Assembly: GCA_948144175.1 (NCBI GenBank)
Contig: CANXME010002275.1
Coordinates: forward strand, 1-64,000
Origin: Closterium sp. NIES-65
Taxonomy: Eukaryota; Streptophyta; Zygnematophyceae; Desmidiales; Closteriaceae
Length of the DNA stretch: 64,000 nt
Direction: 5' to 3'
The translations under genes were made by a program, and so were the position numbers. Within the stretch, counting starts at the first letter, position 1. Every line of letters starts with the position of its first letter. Shown one piece after another: positions 1 through 12,732 of the stretch. Below the pieces are notes generated by a model. The model did not search any database, was not told the DNA's origin, and worked only from the letters and a program-made list of their open reading frames with translations.

Positions 1-913
1 AAACAGTACAAGCAGAAAGGACGAGCTCGCAAAAGGAACCCAAGATTGGGAAGCTTTGCGGTTCAACTTTACTTGATTGCGCAGATTCAGTTCTATCCAA
101 CTCGAAATTGTACTGTTTGTTTGGTTGACTATAGTGTAGCAGGGCAGGCACTATAGGGGTACAATTTAGGTGAAGGTTGGATGTGTTTGTCTGTATCTGC
201 AGCTACAGGGCCAGGGGAAACCAGCAGGAACCAGCATTTGGCTGGTTGGGCAAAGACAAAACAGGTTCTGTTTTTAGGACCTGAACCTGGTTGTTGTTTC
301 CCCAGGTTGGAAAAACAGAACCAGAGGTTGTTCACCAACCTATCACCTGCTATTTTGTCCAGCCAGGTTGGTTCTGTTGCTTGGAATGATTTGGGATCAT
401 CCCTGGTTGTTCCCAGGTTGATTCCCAAGGTCCTTGCTAGCTAGAGCTATTTATTCCTTCTCTGTTTGTACCTGAATATAGTGAAATTGATTCAAGCGAA
501 TTCCTTCCTCGCTGGAATTTCTTTTCTACGCGGTGCGACGGCGGAATGCTACCCGAGTCAACGCTAGTACGCTAGCACTCCAACGCTAGGCTAACGCTGT
601 CCGAGCCATAACTTCGTAATGGCAGAACTTTTCGCGAGGCAACTTGGCTTATTTTAAAGCTCTTAGAGTGAGCTTCGATATAGGAAATTCTCAGCTTAAT
701 CCGATCGACGGTCTGCACGATACGCTGCGCGACGTTCAAGGTACTCTTGCTGTTTTGACTAAGTCCCTCTTGATCCCTCTCTCTACAAACTCGGACCGAG
801 GATAGGGGCTGGTCTTGTACCAGGCACCCAAGGACCCTTGAGGTGACCCCGAGGAGAGGTTTTAAGTTGATAAAGTCTTAATAGCTTGAGTTTATTAGGC
901 CCTTACACCAACA
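1..913 (+). repeat. 5' LTR of element A (partial)
   Basis: Matches 5774-6689 nearly base for base and ends in ACACCAACA just before the PBS. Roughly 180 bases of its 5' part lie outside the window. I count about 13 differences from the right copy; most are one-base changes in run length (for example AAAA/AAA, TTT/TT, CC/CCC) and only a few are substitutions. The stretch about 200-430 is crowded with CAGGTT/AACCTG and GGTTCTG words in both orientations. The 87- and 99-codon frames here are LTR noise, not genes. Confidence 0.93.
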
Positions 914-916
914 AGC

Positions 917-928
917 TGGTATCAGAGC
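917..928 (+). other. Primer-binding site of A
   Basis: TGGTATCAGAGC, three bases after the LTR end. It is the classical plant copia PBS, complementary to the 3' end of initiator methionine tRNA, from which minus-strand DNA synthesis starts. Confidence 0.93.
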
Positions 929-959
929 TGCGTTATAGTGATCCTCGATATAGGTAGCT

Positions 960-3900
960 ATGGCGGGCAACACCTCGGCGGTAGCTGGTGAATCTTCAGT
1001 CCAAGATCGTAGCGGCAGCCATGATTCTGGTGTTTCTGCGCCAAGGGGAGCGCGAACAAGCCAGGGCTCGCTGATCAAGGAGGTGCTGAAAAAACTTCAC
1101 CGTCGAGAAGTTCAATGGTGAGGGCTATGATGATTGGGCCTGGAAAATGCAACTTATTTCCGTCAAATCGGATTGCTGAAACTAATGATTGGGGAGGAGC
1201 CTAGACCGAGTGACCCCGCCCTTCAGGAAGATTGGGACGAGCGCGCGCCTCGGCTGGCTACTACTTGATGTCGCAGAGTTTGGAGCTGAACCAGCGTCAC
1301 CACGTCATGCACCTGCTGCCGGAGGTTGAGTGCGGTCCGAAGGCGTGGACGGTGTTGAAGGAGCTGCACGCCCCGACCTCCGTTGTTGCAACATTGATGC
1401 TGGAGAGGGAGCTGTCCGCGTTGCGCCTGAGCGAGGGAGAGCCGGTGCAACCTGTCCTGGGACAAATTGCGCGACCTCTACGCGAAGTTGGCGACCGCGG
1501 GAATCACCTACCCGGAGCAAACAAAGTGCTTGAAGATGCTCTCGCTGCTGCCGGAATCGTGGCTTCAATTTACGAGCGGATTGAGCCTGCCGCAGAACCA
1601 GAGCTTGTGGACGCTCGAGTGGGTGCGGACGAAGATTCTGGAGGAGGACTTCCGTCGCCGCCAACTGAGGGTGGAGACGACGGCAGCAGCGGCTACGGGA
1701 TGCAAGGGAGCCGACGTGGCAGAGGACGTGGCTTCGGTGGTGCTGGACGCGGTGCAAAGAAAGACGACGACTCCAACGACCAACAAGGAGGTACCGGTTG
1801 GGGTCGCGGTGCGAAATCTGGACGTGGGGGCAAGTCGGGTGCTGGTGGCAAAATGAAAGGGAGTTGCTGGTATTGTGAGAAGGAAGGGCACACCTGGTTT
1901 TGTGCTATAAGAAACCCGATGGATGGACCCCCCCAGAATCGTCACCAGGATGGCGGCGCGCGGAGGAACCAGAAAAACGGCGGCCAACATGGTCGCTGAT
2001 TCGTCCGACAACAACCCGAAGGGCAACGGCGGTGCGGAGAAGAAGAAGGAGCGCACCGCGGGCCAATTCTTCCATATGGGAGACAAGGGGGAGCAAGGAG
2101 ACGCACTGCTAAGGCTGGAGCAGAGCTGCACCCCCTGGACTATTGGGTGTTGGACACAGGGCGCTGCTTGGACAATGACGTCCGCGCAAGGACCTGCTGG
2201 ACGACGTACGCGCTGCACCGATTAATGAGGTGTGCTCTGCCTCTGGACACCATGTTGAAGGTGGCTGGTGCGGGACGAGCTGCATTTAAGGGAGCGGATG
2301 GCAAGCCGGTGGTGCTGCACGACGTTCTCCTCGTCCCCGACCTGAAGGCCAACCTAATCTTCCCTCCGTAAGCTTGGCAAGGCTGGGGTGAACACCAACA
2401 CGGATGGGGCTCGCCACTTATAAGGGGAAGCTGGGCAATCGGGTGCTTTTGGGATCTGCACGAGAGCAAGGACGTGTACAGATCCATGTGGCAGCTGCCG
2501 GCGCTGGCGTGGCATGGTGAGGGGCAGGCTAGAGAGGGGTCTGCATCCCAGGGGGAGTGCAACGCCGTTGGAGGGGTTGGTGTGAAAGTGTCGGCCAGAT
2601 CTGGGGAGACGGATTGGGCAACGGCCACACCGACGCCTTGGGGCATGTGGCAATGCCTTTGCTGAAGCCAGCTGGAGAAGGATGGAGCCGTTAAGGGCTT
2701 GAAGCTGAACGGACAACCACCCGATGATAACTGTGAAATCTGTTTGCTCTCAAGTTTACCGTTTCCCCTTCCATTAGTGTGGTGGCAGGAGCAGAAGCCG
2801 TTGGAGCTGGTCCACATGGACTTGGTGGGCCGCTGCCGGTTCAGGGACACAAGGGGGAGCGGTACTTCCTGCCATTGTGGATGATTGGAGCAGGCTTATG
2901 TGGGCATATCCGCTGAAGCAGAAGGACATGCCGCCTCTACGATACGGGAAGATTGGCTGCCATTCGTGGAGAAGCAAGCAGGAGTGTGTGGTGAAGCGGA
3001 TTAGGACAGATCGGGGTGGTGAGTTCCTTGGAGCTGAGATGACGGCCTGGCTCAAGAAGCAGGGCATCCAGAGGGAGCTGACCACGCTTACACCCCACAG
3101 TCTAACGGTGTAGCAGAACGGGCGAACCGGACAATTCTGGAGACAGCTAGGGCGCTGCTCATAGAATCTGGGCTGGGCAACTTGATGTGGCCCCATGCTG
3201 TTCGGCACGCTACCGTCGCTAGGAACAGGGTACTCACAAAGGTTGGGGATGACTCGTGGGTGCCGTTGGAGAGGTGGCTTGGGAGGAAGCCGCCGGTGGA
3301 CATGCTGAGGGTGTTCGGTTGCATGGCAGTCGCCCACGTCCCCAAGACCTACCGCAAGTAAGTTGGGGGCGAGTGCAATCTGGTGTGTGCATTTGGGGCT
3401 GGCTGCTCGAGAGCAAGGGATGGCTGCTGTGGGAACCCTCCAAGGGTGTGTTGTTTGACAGCAGGATGTGAAGTTTGTTGAGGGCATGATGTATGGAGCT
3501 GGAGAGAAACAGCCGGAGGCCAGGGTGTCCCAGCAGATGGAGCAGATTACATGCAGCTGGACCTGACTCCTAGTGTGTGGGAGGAGGGAGAGGACGGCAG
3601 CTGCAGAGGGTGGTGATAAAGAGAAGGTGCAGGAGGCACCTGCTGGTGGAGGTGATGGTGTGGAGATTAGCGGTTAGCACTAGTGGAGCTGCTGGATCCG
3701 AGGGAGGAGAGCTAGCAGCAGGGGAAAACTAAGAAGCCGGAAGGGTGTCGTTATGAAGGGATGGGAGACACCCGTCCTCCAGGCCAGGACGTACCCGTAT
3801 GGCTACTAAGAAGCTGACTGCAGGAGCTGATGTAGCGGGAAGCAGCAGCTTGGGATCCGAGGAGGCATTGCTGATTCTACCGCATGGCTATGACCCGGAT

Positions 3901-5553
3901 GAGGAGGATGAGCCTGCGTACTGTTTTCTTGCCCCTGCACCAGAGGAACCAGCTAGCATGGAGGAGGCATTAGCTGGACCAGATAGGGACAAATGGCTAG
4001 CTTCCAGGGATGCTGAGTACCAGAGCCTGCTGGAGAATGGGACTTGGGAACTAGTGGTGCTGCCTGAGGGAAAGAAAGCGGTACAATGCAAGTGGGCTGC
4101 TAAGGATCAAGACTGACGACAAGGGGCAGGTCACCATCTACAAGAGTAGGTTGGTGGCTAAGGGGTTTATGCAGAAGGAGAAGCGGGACTTCAATGAGAT
4201 CTTTGCTCCCACTGCCAAACCCCCTACCCTTCGTGTCTTGTTGGCAGATGCAGCCGTTAGTGGGAAGTTCATTATCCAGATGGACATATCAACGGCATTT
4301 CTCAACGGGATTTTAGAGGAGGAGGTGTTCATGACGCAGCCACCTGGGTATGAGGATGGTACGGGCAGGGTGTGCAAGCTGAAAAGTCCATCTATGGCTT
4401 GAAGCAGGCGCCACGCTGCTGGTACCAGAAGTTGGCAGCTGTTTTTAGAGGAGATGGGATTCAGGACCAGCAGCTGTGATGAGAGCCTCTTTCTCAAGGG
4501 GGAGGGGAGAAGCTGGTGCTGTTTCTGGTCTATGTGGACGACATTCTTCTCTTTAGCAGCAGCATGAAGGAGATCCAGAAGGTGCAGCAGCAGCTGATGG
4601 AGAACTTCAAGTGCAAGAACCTTGGGGAGGTAAAGTACTACCTCGGGATGCACGTGGAGAGGGATCTGGATCACAGGTGGTTGAAGCTGCACCAGGAGAA
4701 GTTCATCAAGGAGCTTGGGGAGAAGTACAGAATTGAGAATGAGCGCAAGGTTGCAACTCCCCTGCCAGCAGAATTCAAGCTTGTGAAAGCTGCAGAGGAT
4801 GAAGGGGTTGAAGCCGAGGAGCAGCAGCAATTTCAGTCCTTGGTGGGCAGCCTCTTGTATGCAGCAGTTCACACGAGACCCGACATCTCTTTCTCGGTTG
4901 GGCAGCTGGCTAGGGTAGTGCAGAATCCATCAGAGGAGCAGGTGGATGCAGCTGAGCGTGTGGTGAAGTATCTGAACTCTCACCCAAGCATTGGAGTTCA
5001 ATACTCCGCATCTGCACAGGTGAAGCAGAAAGGGGTTGAGGTGCTGAAAGAGAAGGGGGAGAGGCTTGGAGAAGGCAAGCTTTTTCTTACTTGCTTTACT
5101 GATGCTACGTGGGCCTCTGAGAAGGAGGATTCCTCATCTGTGGGAGGATACATCTGCGTAGTTGGGGGAGGACCGGTTAGTTGGAGGTCAAAGAAGCAGA
5201 CGGAGACAGCACTCTCTTCCGTGGAATCAGAGTACATGGCGATGTTCCATGGGGTGAAGGAGGTGATTTGGCTGAGGAGGCTGTTGGAGGAGATTGGCCA
5301 GGAGCAAAGATTGCTACGCCGCTGTTTTGTGATAGCAAGGGAGCTCTTGGGATGGCCAGGGAACGCTGTGCTTCATGGGCTGAATAAGCACATGCGTATC
5401 AAGTGGCACTGGCTGCGTAAGGAGGTGAAGAGGGGGACGGTGAATCCGATCTACATCAAGACTCACCAGCAGCCAGCAGACTTCCTCACCAAGAGGCTTG
5501 CGGATGAGTCTCATTGGCGTTGTGTGCGCATGAGTGGAATGAGCATGAACTAG
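960..5553 (+). pseudogene. Broken copia gag-pol of element A
   Basis: The likely start is the ATG at 960 (MAGNTSAVAG). Gag carries a CX2CX4HX4C zinc knuckle at 1865-1903 (CWYCEKEGHTWFC). The protease core VLDTGA is at about 2147. Integrase runs about 2700-3480, with HMDLVG near 2814, TDRGGEF near 3006 and NGVAERAN near 3105. RT runs about 3960-4740 with YVDD at 4531-4542, then RNase H to a TAG at 5551. The longest clean stretch is 4516-5553 (RT C-terminus plus RNase H), but even there two compensating shifts move the catalytic CDSKG segment (about 5330) out of frame. Breaks I could compare with relatives are mostly one-base run-length changes: AAAAAA for AAAAA near 1090, GGG for GG near 2160, TTTT for TTT near 2448. 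It was a Gag-Pol polyprotein gene; as written it cannot be translated whole. Confidence 0.9.
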
Positions 5554-5584
5554 TATGGAATGATGGGGATGCAGCCGGCAGGCT

Positions 5585-5593
5585 GAGGGGGAG
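5585..5593 (+). other. Polypurine tract of A
   Basis: GAGGGGGAG two bases before the 3' LTR; primes plus-strand DNA synthesis. The same motif precedes the LTRs of B and B'. Confidence 0.85.
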
Positions 5594-5595
5594 TG

Positions 5596-6689
5596 TGTTG
5601 GGTGCACATTCACATTGCACGACATCCTGCCGTCTGTTTGTACGAGTATGCGTGTGCGAATGCATTTGCGTGTGAATGGTATGCTTGTGTGTTTGTTTGC
5701 TTTCGCAATTTTCGCTTGAAGCATTTGCAGGTACTCGCAAAATGTGCGCTTCGGCATAACATGTACGCGCTATGAACAGTACAAGCAGAAAGGACGAGCT
5801 CGCAAAGGAACCCAAGATGGAAGCTTTGCGGTTCAACTTACTTGATTGCGCAGATTCAGTTCTATCCAACTCGAAATTGTACTGTTTTGTTTGGTTGACT
5901 ATAGTGTAGCAGGGCAGGCACTATAGGGGTACAATTTAGGTGAAGGTTGGATGTTGTTTGTCTGTATCTGCATGCTACAGGGCCAGGGGAAACCAGCGGG
6001 AACCAGCATTTGGCTGGTTGGGCAAAGACAAAACAGGTTCTGTTTTTAGGACCTGAACCTGGTTGTTGTTTCCCCAGGTTGGAAAAACAGAACCAGAGGT
6101 TGTTCACCAACCTATCACCTGCTATTTTGTCCAGCCAGGTTGGTTCTGTTGCTTGGAATTATTTGGGATCATCCCTGGTTGTTCCCAGGTTGATTCCCAA
6201 GGTCCTTGCTAGCTAGAGCTATTTATTCCTTCTCTGTTTGTACCTGAATATAGTGAAATTGATTCAAGCGAATTCCTTCCTCGCTGGAATTTCTTTTCTA
6301 CGCGGTGCGACGGCGGAATGCTACCCGAGTCAACGCTAGTACGCTAGCACTCCAACGCTAGGCTAACGCTGTCCGAGCCATAACTTCGTAATGGCAGAAC
6401 TTTTCGCGAGGCAACTTGGCTTATTTTTAAAGCTCTTAGAGTGAGCTTCGATATAGGAAATTCTCAGCTTAATCCGATCGACGGTCTGCACGATACGCTG
6501 CGCGACGTTCAAGGTACTCTTGCTGTTTTGACTAAGTCCCTCTTGATCCCTCTCTCTACAAACTCGGACCCGAGGATAGGGGCTGGTCTTGTACCAGGCA
6601 CCCAAGGACCCTTGGAGGTGACCCCGAGGAGAGGTTTTAAGTTTGATAAAGTCTTAATAGCTTGAGTTTATTAGGCCCTTACACCAACA
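5596..6689 (+). repeat. 3' LTR of element A
   Basis: 1,094 bp, beginning TGTTGGGTGC after the polypurine tract and ending ACACCAACA. It is the full-length version of the partial copy at 1-913. The block at about 5896-5935 (GACTATAGTGT... to CTATAGGGGTAC) resembles a core shared with the short-LTR family. It is followed without a gap by B sequence starting GTTTC. Confidence 0.92.
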
Positions 6690-7066
6690 GTTTCGAGACC
6701 CTTCGTGGTTGGGGGTAGTGTGGCACTGTTCGACATCACTGTACCTTGGCTCTTGGGGTTTGTAGGAGCTGGGAGTCATTCCCAACTCGTAACTCTTCAT
6801 ATCTCTTCCTATTTTGTGTTTTAAGACTATAGTGGCTGCCATAGTGCCGTTCGTTCAAACCAGCACTGTGTCGTGAATACTTGGTAAAATTGTGCGATCT
6901 AAATTGCTTAGTGTAGGCGACGTTCAGACGCTCCAGATCCAAGTTGAATCAGGTCATTTGAAGTTGTGACCAGAACGCTATGAACGGTTGAAGCCGCTGT
7001 GCAGAAATCTGACAGTGCACTCTATCTTTCGTTTTAGGCACATTGGAGCCTACAGTGACTATAACA
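6690..7066 (+). repeat. 5' LTR of B, 3' portion
   Basis: Aligns without gaps to 12356-12732 of the right LTR. Its first ~450 bp lie on the far side of A, outside the window. It ends ACTATAACA before the PBS. Confidence 0.92.
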
Positions 7067-7068
7067 AG

Positions 7069-7080
7069 TGGTATCAGAGC
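7069..7080 (+). other. Primer-binding site of B
   Basis: TGGTATCAGAGC two bases after the LTR; initiator Met-tRNA type. The gag ATG follows only 20 bases later, so B has almost no leader, unlike the short-LTR family. Confidence 0.93.
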
Positions 7081-7100
7081 CCCTTGGAGCAGTTTCGACA

Positions 7101-10100
7101 ATGGCTGGACCTGAGGAAAGGGGTGGCAGAGGTGCTGGTGGCAGAGGAGAAGCCCAAGCTCAAGGCCAACCCCGTGTTTCAGCCATGGCGCCTGTGCAAT
7201 CAAGTGTTGGCCCATCTAGGGATGAGCCTAGAGTGTTTGGCCTTGACAAGTTCAATGGTGACAACTTTGCTGAGTGGTCCTTCAGAATGGAGAATATATT
7301 TGACCACTATGACCTGCTGGAGGTGATGGAAGGAACGGAGAAGCGTCCCGAGAACGACCGGAGAAGAGCCCGTGGGTGCGGAAGAGCGCACAAGGCTACC
7401 TCCTACTTGGGTAAGCGTTGGGGAGCAGCCAAATCCGTCACATCAAGCCTTTCCAGCGTGAACCGGAGAAGGGACCAAATGCATGGGCTGCTCTCAAGGG
7501 TGTACACGCTCCTGCAACAGTGGCGGTAGCTGTGGTGTTGGAACGGCAAATGGGGACACTACGAATTGAAGAGGATGAAGCGGTTGAAGAAGGGGTGCAG
7601 AAATTCTTCGACTTGTTGACGCGGCTTGAGGGAGCTGATTTGAACTATAGTGAGCTCCAAAAGACGACCAAGTTGCTGGCCCTACTCCCTGAGTCATGGT
7701 CCTCGCTCATCATCAACCTTAATCGCGACTTGCCCCGCCTCTCGCTTGAAGACGTGAAGCGAGCTATCCTTCAAGAGGATTTCCGCTGCCGTGAGTTGGC
7801 GAGTGCGGATGGCGCTGGGGCAGCGAGCATCGGCCGTCGATATGGTCGAGGAAAAGGTAGAGGACGAGGGGGAGGAAGGTTTGGTGGCAGCAACTTTGGC
7901 GGAGGCCGCGGGAGTGGCGGTTACGGCAGCGACGACAAGAGCTACAGACGCGGTCGCGGCCGATTCGACGGCGAGTGTCACTATTGCCACAAGAGCGGAC
8001 ACATGTGGCGCGACTGCTACAAACTCCCTGATGGTTGGACCTCTGCTCAAGGCCAAGAGGGTAGAGGAGCAGGAGGAGGGAGAGGAAGAGGCCGTGGAGG
8101 CCGTGGCGGTCGCGGTGGCGGAGCTGCAAACATGAAGAGCGGAGACAACGACAAGGACCCGAGCAACGATCGATACCCGGGTCTATTCTACTTCGTGTCG
8201 ACGCAAGTACCGACTGGTCCAGAGAAGGATGAAGGCTTTGAGGAGCCAGCAGCTGTGGGGAAGGTGACTCTACACCTCTGGACTATTGGGTGATCGATAG
8301 TGGCGCTACCTATAGCATGACACCTCGCCCGGACTTGCTCACCGAACTCGAACCGTCACCGGTGAAGCATGTCACATCAGATTTGAGGCAGCGAGCGGAG
8401 GTGAAAGGCATGGGCAAGGCCATGTTTAAGGGTGCTGATGGGAAGATGGTGGGCCTCAAGAATGTGCTTTGGGTGCCCAGCCTTGCTGCCAACCTGATTT
8501 CCGTGCGGCGGTTGGCAAAGGCTGGCATGGACACAAACTCATAGGGAGCCAAGACCTACACCGCAAGGCTTGGTGATCGGATTCTTTGGGACCTTCATGA
8601 GGACAGAGATGTCTACAACGAGATGTGGCAGATCCCTGTGGTCCCAATGCCTAAGGAGAGGCAAGTGGTAGCAAGCGTCAGCACCAAAGGTGGAGCGGTT
8701 GGTAGCGGCGATTGCGCGGACGGTCGCGCTAAGGAGAAGGAGTCCAAGAAGTGCAATCTTGGAGGGACCAGCAAGCTTCGTGAACCTATGGAGAGAGGTG
8801 CAGCAGCCAAGGAGCAGCAAAAGGGTGAGGAGAACCCCGAGGCAGCAGCGGAGGAGAACTACGGAGAGAGTATGTGGGGCGCTATTGCGAGCGCGGCATT
8901 CTCCAATCCAACTTCGGCTACAGGGGAGTGTGATTGGCTAACCTTGCATCGGCGCATGGGGCATGTGGCCCTGCCCATCTTGCAACAGCTAGTATAGAAT
9001 GAGATGGTTGTTGGCATACGTGTGAAGGGGGAGCCCGATGAGGTACTTGGTTGCCCGACGTGCATGCAAGCCAAGTTCACCCGTTTCCCATTCTCTAGTT
9101 CGGAGGCAACGGCTAAGGCACCACTTGATGAGGTGGTGATGGACGTGGTGGGCCCCTTGAAGCTTGGAGCTGCTGGAGCTGAGTACTTCCTCACTATTGT
9201 GGACGTCTACACCCGTATGACTTAGGTGTACATGCTGGCCAAGAAGAGCGACGTGGCTGAAACGTTGAAGGCGGATTGGTTCCCGATGGTGGAGCGGCAA
9301 CAAGACCGTCTAGTCAAGTCAATCCGCACCTATCGAGGGGGAGAGTTCCTGAGCAAGGAGTTTGGGTTGTGGCTGAAGAAGAATGGTATTTCGCACTCCC
9401 TCACCATGCCATACTTCCCTGCAATGAACGGCATCGCCGAGCGAGCGAACCGCACAATCATGGAGGCGGCACGCGGGTTACTCATTGAAGCCGGGCTACC
9501 CGACTATTTCTGGCCTGATGCGGTGCGAAGCGCGTGTGTGGCCAAGAACCGAGCCTTGACTCATGTGGGAGCAGACAAATGGGTGCCCTATGTGGAGTGG
9601 CTAGGAAGGAAGCCAAAGGTGGATATGCTTCGGGTGTTCGGGTGCATGTGCATGGCGCTCGTGCCTAAGCATCTTCGGCACAACAAGCTTGGTGCCAAGG
9701 CGGTGTGGGCCGTGCACTTGGGCATGGCTCAAAACAGCAAGGGATGGCTTCTTTGGGACCCATTCACCAAGAAGTTCTTGGTGAGGAGGGACTGCAAGTT
9801 CATGGAGAACTTCATGTACAAGGATTGGAAGGCGGAGAATGAGGCGAAGATAGGCGTGCGGTTTGGGGAGGTGAAGAGTTCCGGTTTGGAGCATGTGGAG
9901 CTGCTTTTGGAGCTGAGCAGCGGCAGCACAACCACGAGGCAATCCTCCCTTGTGAATGGGGGAGAGGAGGCCAATGATGCTGAGGAAAAAGAGGAGGAGG
10001 TGCAGCAAGTGAGCGAGCGTGCACCGTCACTCCCTTCCCGTACTACGAGTGCTCCACGGATTCGAGCCACACCGCAGCAACGCCAAGGTTTTCAAGTCCC

Positions 10101-11861
10101 TGCAGCTGAGGAGGAAGGAAGGGGGAAGAAGAGAATTCAACCCCCTAATAGGCTGACCTATGATGCGCCGGGAAAGCAGGGCAAGACAGCCCTGGCCGGA
10201 GCGGCAATGATGGTCGGAGACGACGAGGAGAGTGACTACGAGGAGTGTGCCTTCGCGTTCTTCTCTCCGGTGGAGATGCTGGGAGAACCATCAACTCTCA
10301 AGGAGGCTTTGGAGAGTAGTGATGCTGAGGAGTGGGAGAAGGCCATGGAGAGTGAGCTAAAGAGCATCAAGGAGAATAACACGTTTGAATTGGTGGAGCT
10401 ACCGGAGGGGCGTAAGGCAATAACGTCCAAGTGGCTCTTCAAAATCAAGTCGGATGCCGACGGCAAGATCGAGCGCTACAAGTCTAGGCTTGTAGCCAAG
10501 GGGTACCAGCAGAAGGAGAAGGTGGACTTCAAGGAGCTGTTTGCCCTTGTGGTGAAGCCAACGACGCTGCAAACCCTATTCGCGGGAGCCGCCATCAAAG
10601 GATGGGTAGTAAAACAAATGGACATCGTAACGGCATTCCTTAACGGCATCCTTGAGGATGAGATTTTTATGGCGCAGCCAGAGGGGTTTCATGATGGTAG
10701 TGGCAGAGTGTGGAAGCTGAAGAAGGCCCTCTATGGGCTGAAGCAGGCCCCTAGGCAATGGTACATGAAGCTGCGCGAAGTGTTGGAGGGGATCGGCTTC
10801 ACTCCCTCAACGGCCGATCACTCCTTGTTCATGCTTGGCGAGGGGGAGCAGAGGAGCTTCATGGTGGTTTATGTGGATGACATTCTTATATTCTCACCCT
10901 CCTCTGACCTTGTGAAGGAGGTGATGCTGAAGCTGCATGACAAGTTCAAGTGCAAGTCCCTTGGTGACGTGAACTTCTACCTTGGGCTCCACATCGAACG
11001 AGACGTGGAGAAGTGGAGCATGCGAGTGCACCAACGGAAGTACCTGGAGGCGTTGGCTGCCAACTTCGGCCAGAGTCAAGGTCATGTGGCTACTCCCTTT
11101 CCCTCTGGGTTCAAGTGTGTGAAGGGACCAGAAGAGGAGAGTGTTTGTGAATAGGAGAGGCGCAGTTTTCACTCGTTGGTGGGCAGCCTCATGTATGCGG
11201 CGGTTAACACCCGACCCGGACGTCGCGTTTGCTACCGGGCAGCTGGCTAGGGTTGTGCAATGCCCTAATGAGGAGCAGGTAGCAGCTGGAATGAGGGTGG
11301 CCAAGTATCTTGGCCAAACACCGACCGTTGGGCCGCAATACTCGGCGGCGGCACAAAGACGCCAAAAGGGCGCGGATGGTGTTGAACCCGGGCGTTTGTT
11401 CCTCACCGCCTACTCGGATGCGTCATATGCATCGGAACCAGAGGACATGACAAGTGTGGGAGGCTTCATATGCTGTGTTGGTGGAGGCCCAACTGCTTGG
11501 GAGAGCAAGAAGCAGGTTGACCAAGCTTTGAGCTCGGTGGAGTCTGAGTACATGGCACTCTTCCGTGCCGTACGGGAGATTGTGTGGCAGCGGCGTTTGT
11601 TGGCTGAATGGGGGAGGAAGCAGCAAGGACCTACCCCACTCTACTGTGACAGCCAGGGTGCCATTGCTCTTGCTAAGAACCCTGTGTTGCATGGACTCAC
11701 AAAGCACATGAGGGTGAAGTGGCATTGGACGAGGAGCATGGTGACCGCGGGTGAAGTTGAGTTGCGGTACGTGAAGACCACGGGGCAGCCGGCTGACATG
11801 ATGACTAAGAGGCTGGTGGAGCAGTAGCATTGGACGTCTGGCTGGGATGGCTCTGAACTGA
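7101..11861 (+). pseudogene. Broken copia gag-pol of element B
   Basis: Start ATG at 7101 (MAGPEERGGRG), equivalent to the intact B' start. Gag includes a CX2CX4HX4C knuckle (CHYCHKSGHMWRDC, about 7975-8020) between two Gly/Arg-rich stretches. Protease VIDSGATYS lies near 8292, integrase about 8930-9760, RT about 10330-11000 with YVDD near 10877, and RNase H to about 11820. Compared with B' it carries one-base shifts in C runs near 7354, 8272 and 11216, and five in-frame stops, all TAG: at 8542 and 8995 (Lys in B'), 9223 (Trp), 11152 (Glu) and 11825 (Gln). The longest surviving frame is 9226-11154. It is a dead copy unless helped in trans. Confidence 0.92.
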
Positions 11862-11902
11862 GAGAGCAACATATCCTAAGGCCAACAATCCGAGGGGGAG
11901 TT

Positions 11903-12732
11903 TGTTGGTGCAACCCTATGGTTTGCACTCGGCTTGTTGTCCGTGCGCGTGCATGTGTGTGTGTATGGAATGGTATGAGGGCATGGGATAATATATATTT
12001 CATGCTTATAACTGTGTGTGAATGTTGAGTCATGATGTCAAGTGTGTGTGTCGAGTCAATAGCGAGTTATTGCTAGACGCGTGTTACGCGGTCGTTTGTG
12101 TCTCGCGCGCGGTTTTTTTTTTTGTCGTGCGCGGTTTCTATTTTGTCCTGTGTCGAACGTTCGGTGTGTCGCAGGTGTGTGCAGCAGACCCATCAAGAAC
12201 TCAAGGATGAGTTTGTGATGAAGAGCCCGAGCCTTGGTGTCAAGCCTCAAGTGATTTCGAAGCTCGCCAAAAGGGTACACCTCAAGATATTGAAGATAGT
12301 TACATTACTTTGTGTAGTGTAACATTTCACTTGGTGTAGGCCCTAGTGAAGGGTAGTTTCGAGACTCTTCGTGGTTGGGGACAGTGTGGCACTGTTCCAC
12401 ATCACTGTACCTCGACTCTTGGGGTTTGTAGGAGCTGGGAGTCATTCCCAACTCGTAACTCTTCATATCTCTTCCTATTTTGTGTTTTAAGACAATAGTG
12501 GCTGCCGTAGTGCCGTTCGTTCAAACCAACACTGTGTCGTGAATAGTTGGTGAAATTGTGCGATCTAAATTGCTTAGTGTAGGCGACGTTCAGACGCTTC
12601 AGATCCAAGTTGAATCAGGTCATTTGAAGTTGTGACCAGAACGCTATGAACGGTTGAAGCCGCTGTGCAGAAATCCGACTATGCACTCTATCTTTCGTTT
12701 TAGGCACATTGGAGCCTACTGTGACTATAACA
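11903..12732 (+). repeat. 3' LTR of element B
   Basis: 830 bp from TGTTGGTGCA to ACTATAACA, preceded by a polypurine tract at 11892-11900. Same length as both B' LTRs, to which it is clearly homologous. Confidence 0.94.
11988..12000 (+). promoter_or_regulatory. Possible TATA box in B-family LTR
   Basis: ATAATATATATTT about 85 bases into the LTR, in otherwise GT-rich sequence. The same block is present in both B' LTRs (about 55761-55773 and 61436-61448, reverse strand). Position in U3 fits a promoter, but this is inference from composition only. Confidence 0.35.

Larger units (their letters stand above)
1..6689 (+). mobile_element. Copia-type LTR retrotransposon A (5' LTR cut by window edge)
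   Basis: Two copies of the same sequence (1-913 and 5596-6689) flank a copia coding region with gag, protease, integrase, reverse transcriptase and RNase H in that order. The LTR ends are TGTTGG...CCAACA. A PBS follows the left LTR and a polypurine tract precedes the right one. Directly after the right LTR the sequence continues as the middle of the LTR of element B (compare 12356 onward), so A inserted into B's 5' LTR. The left end and the target duplication lie outside the window. The coding region is broken by many single-base indels. Confidence 0.93.
6690..12732 (+). mobile_element. Copia LTR retrotransposon B, 5' LTR interrupted by A
   Basis: B is a decayed copy of the same family as B' (55031-61535). 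The left LTR is represented only by its last 377 bp, because A inserted into it; the right LTR is complete (11903-12732). Across those 377 bp I count 16 substitutions and no indels (about 4 percent), so B is older than B'. B lies inside the minus-strand element C1, whose coding sequence continues at 12733. Confidence 0.93.

Noticed and set aside
129-444. 87- and 99-codon frames conserved between both A LTRs
   Set aside because: They occur on both strands of the LTR, overlap each other, and conservation is just LTR duplication.
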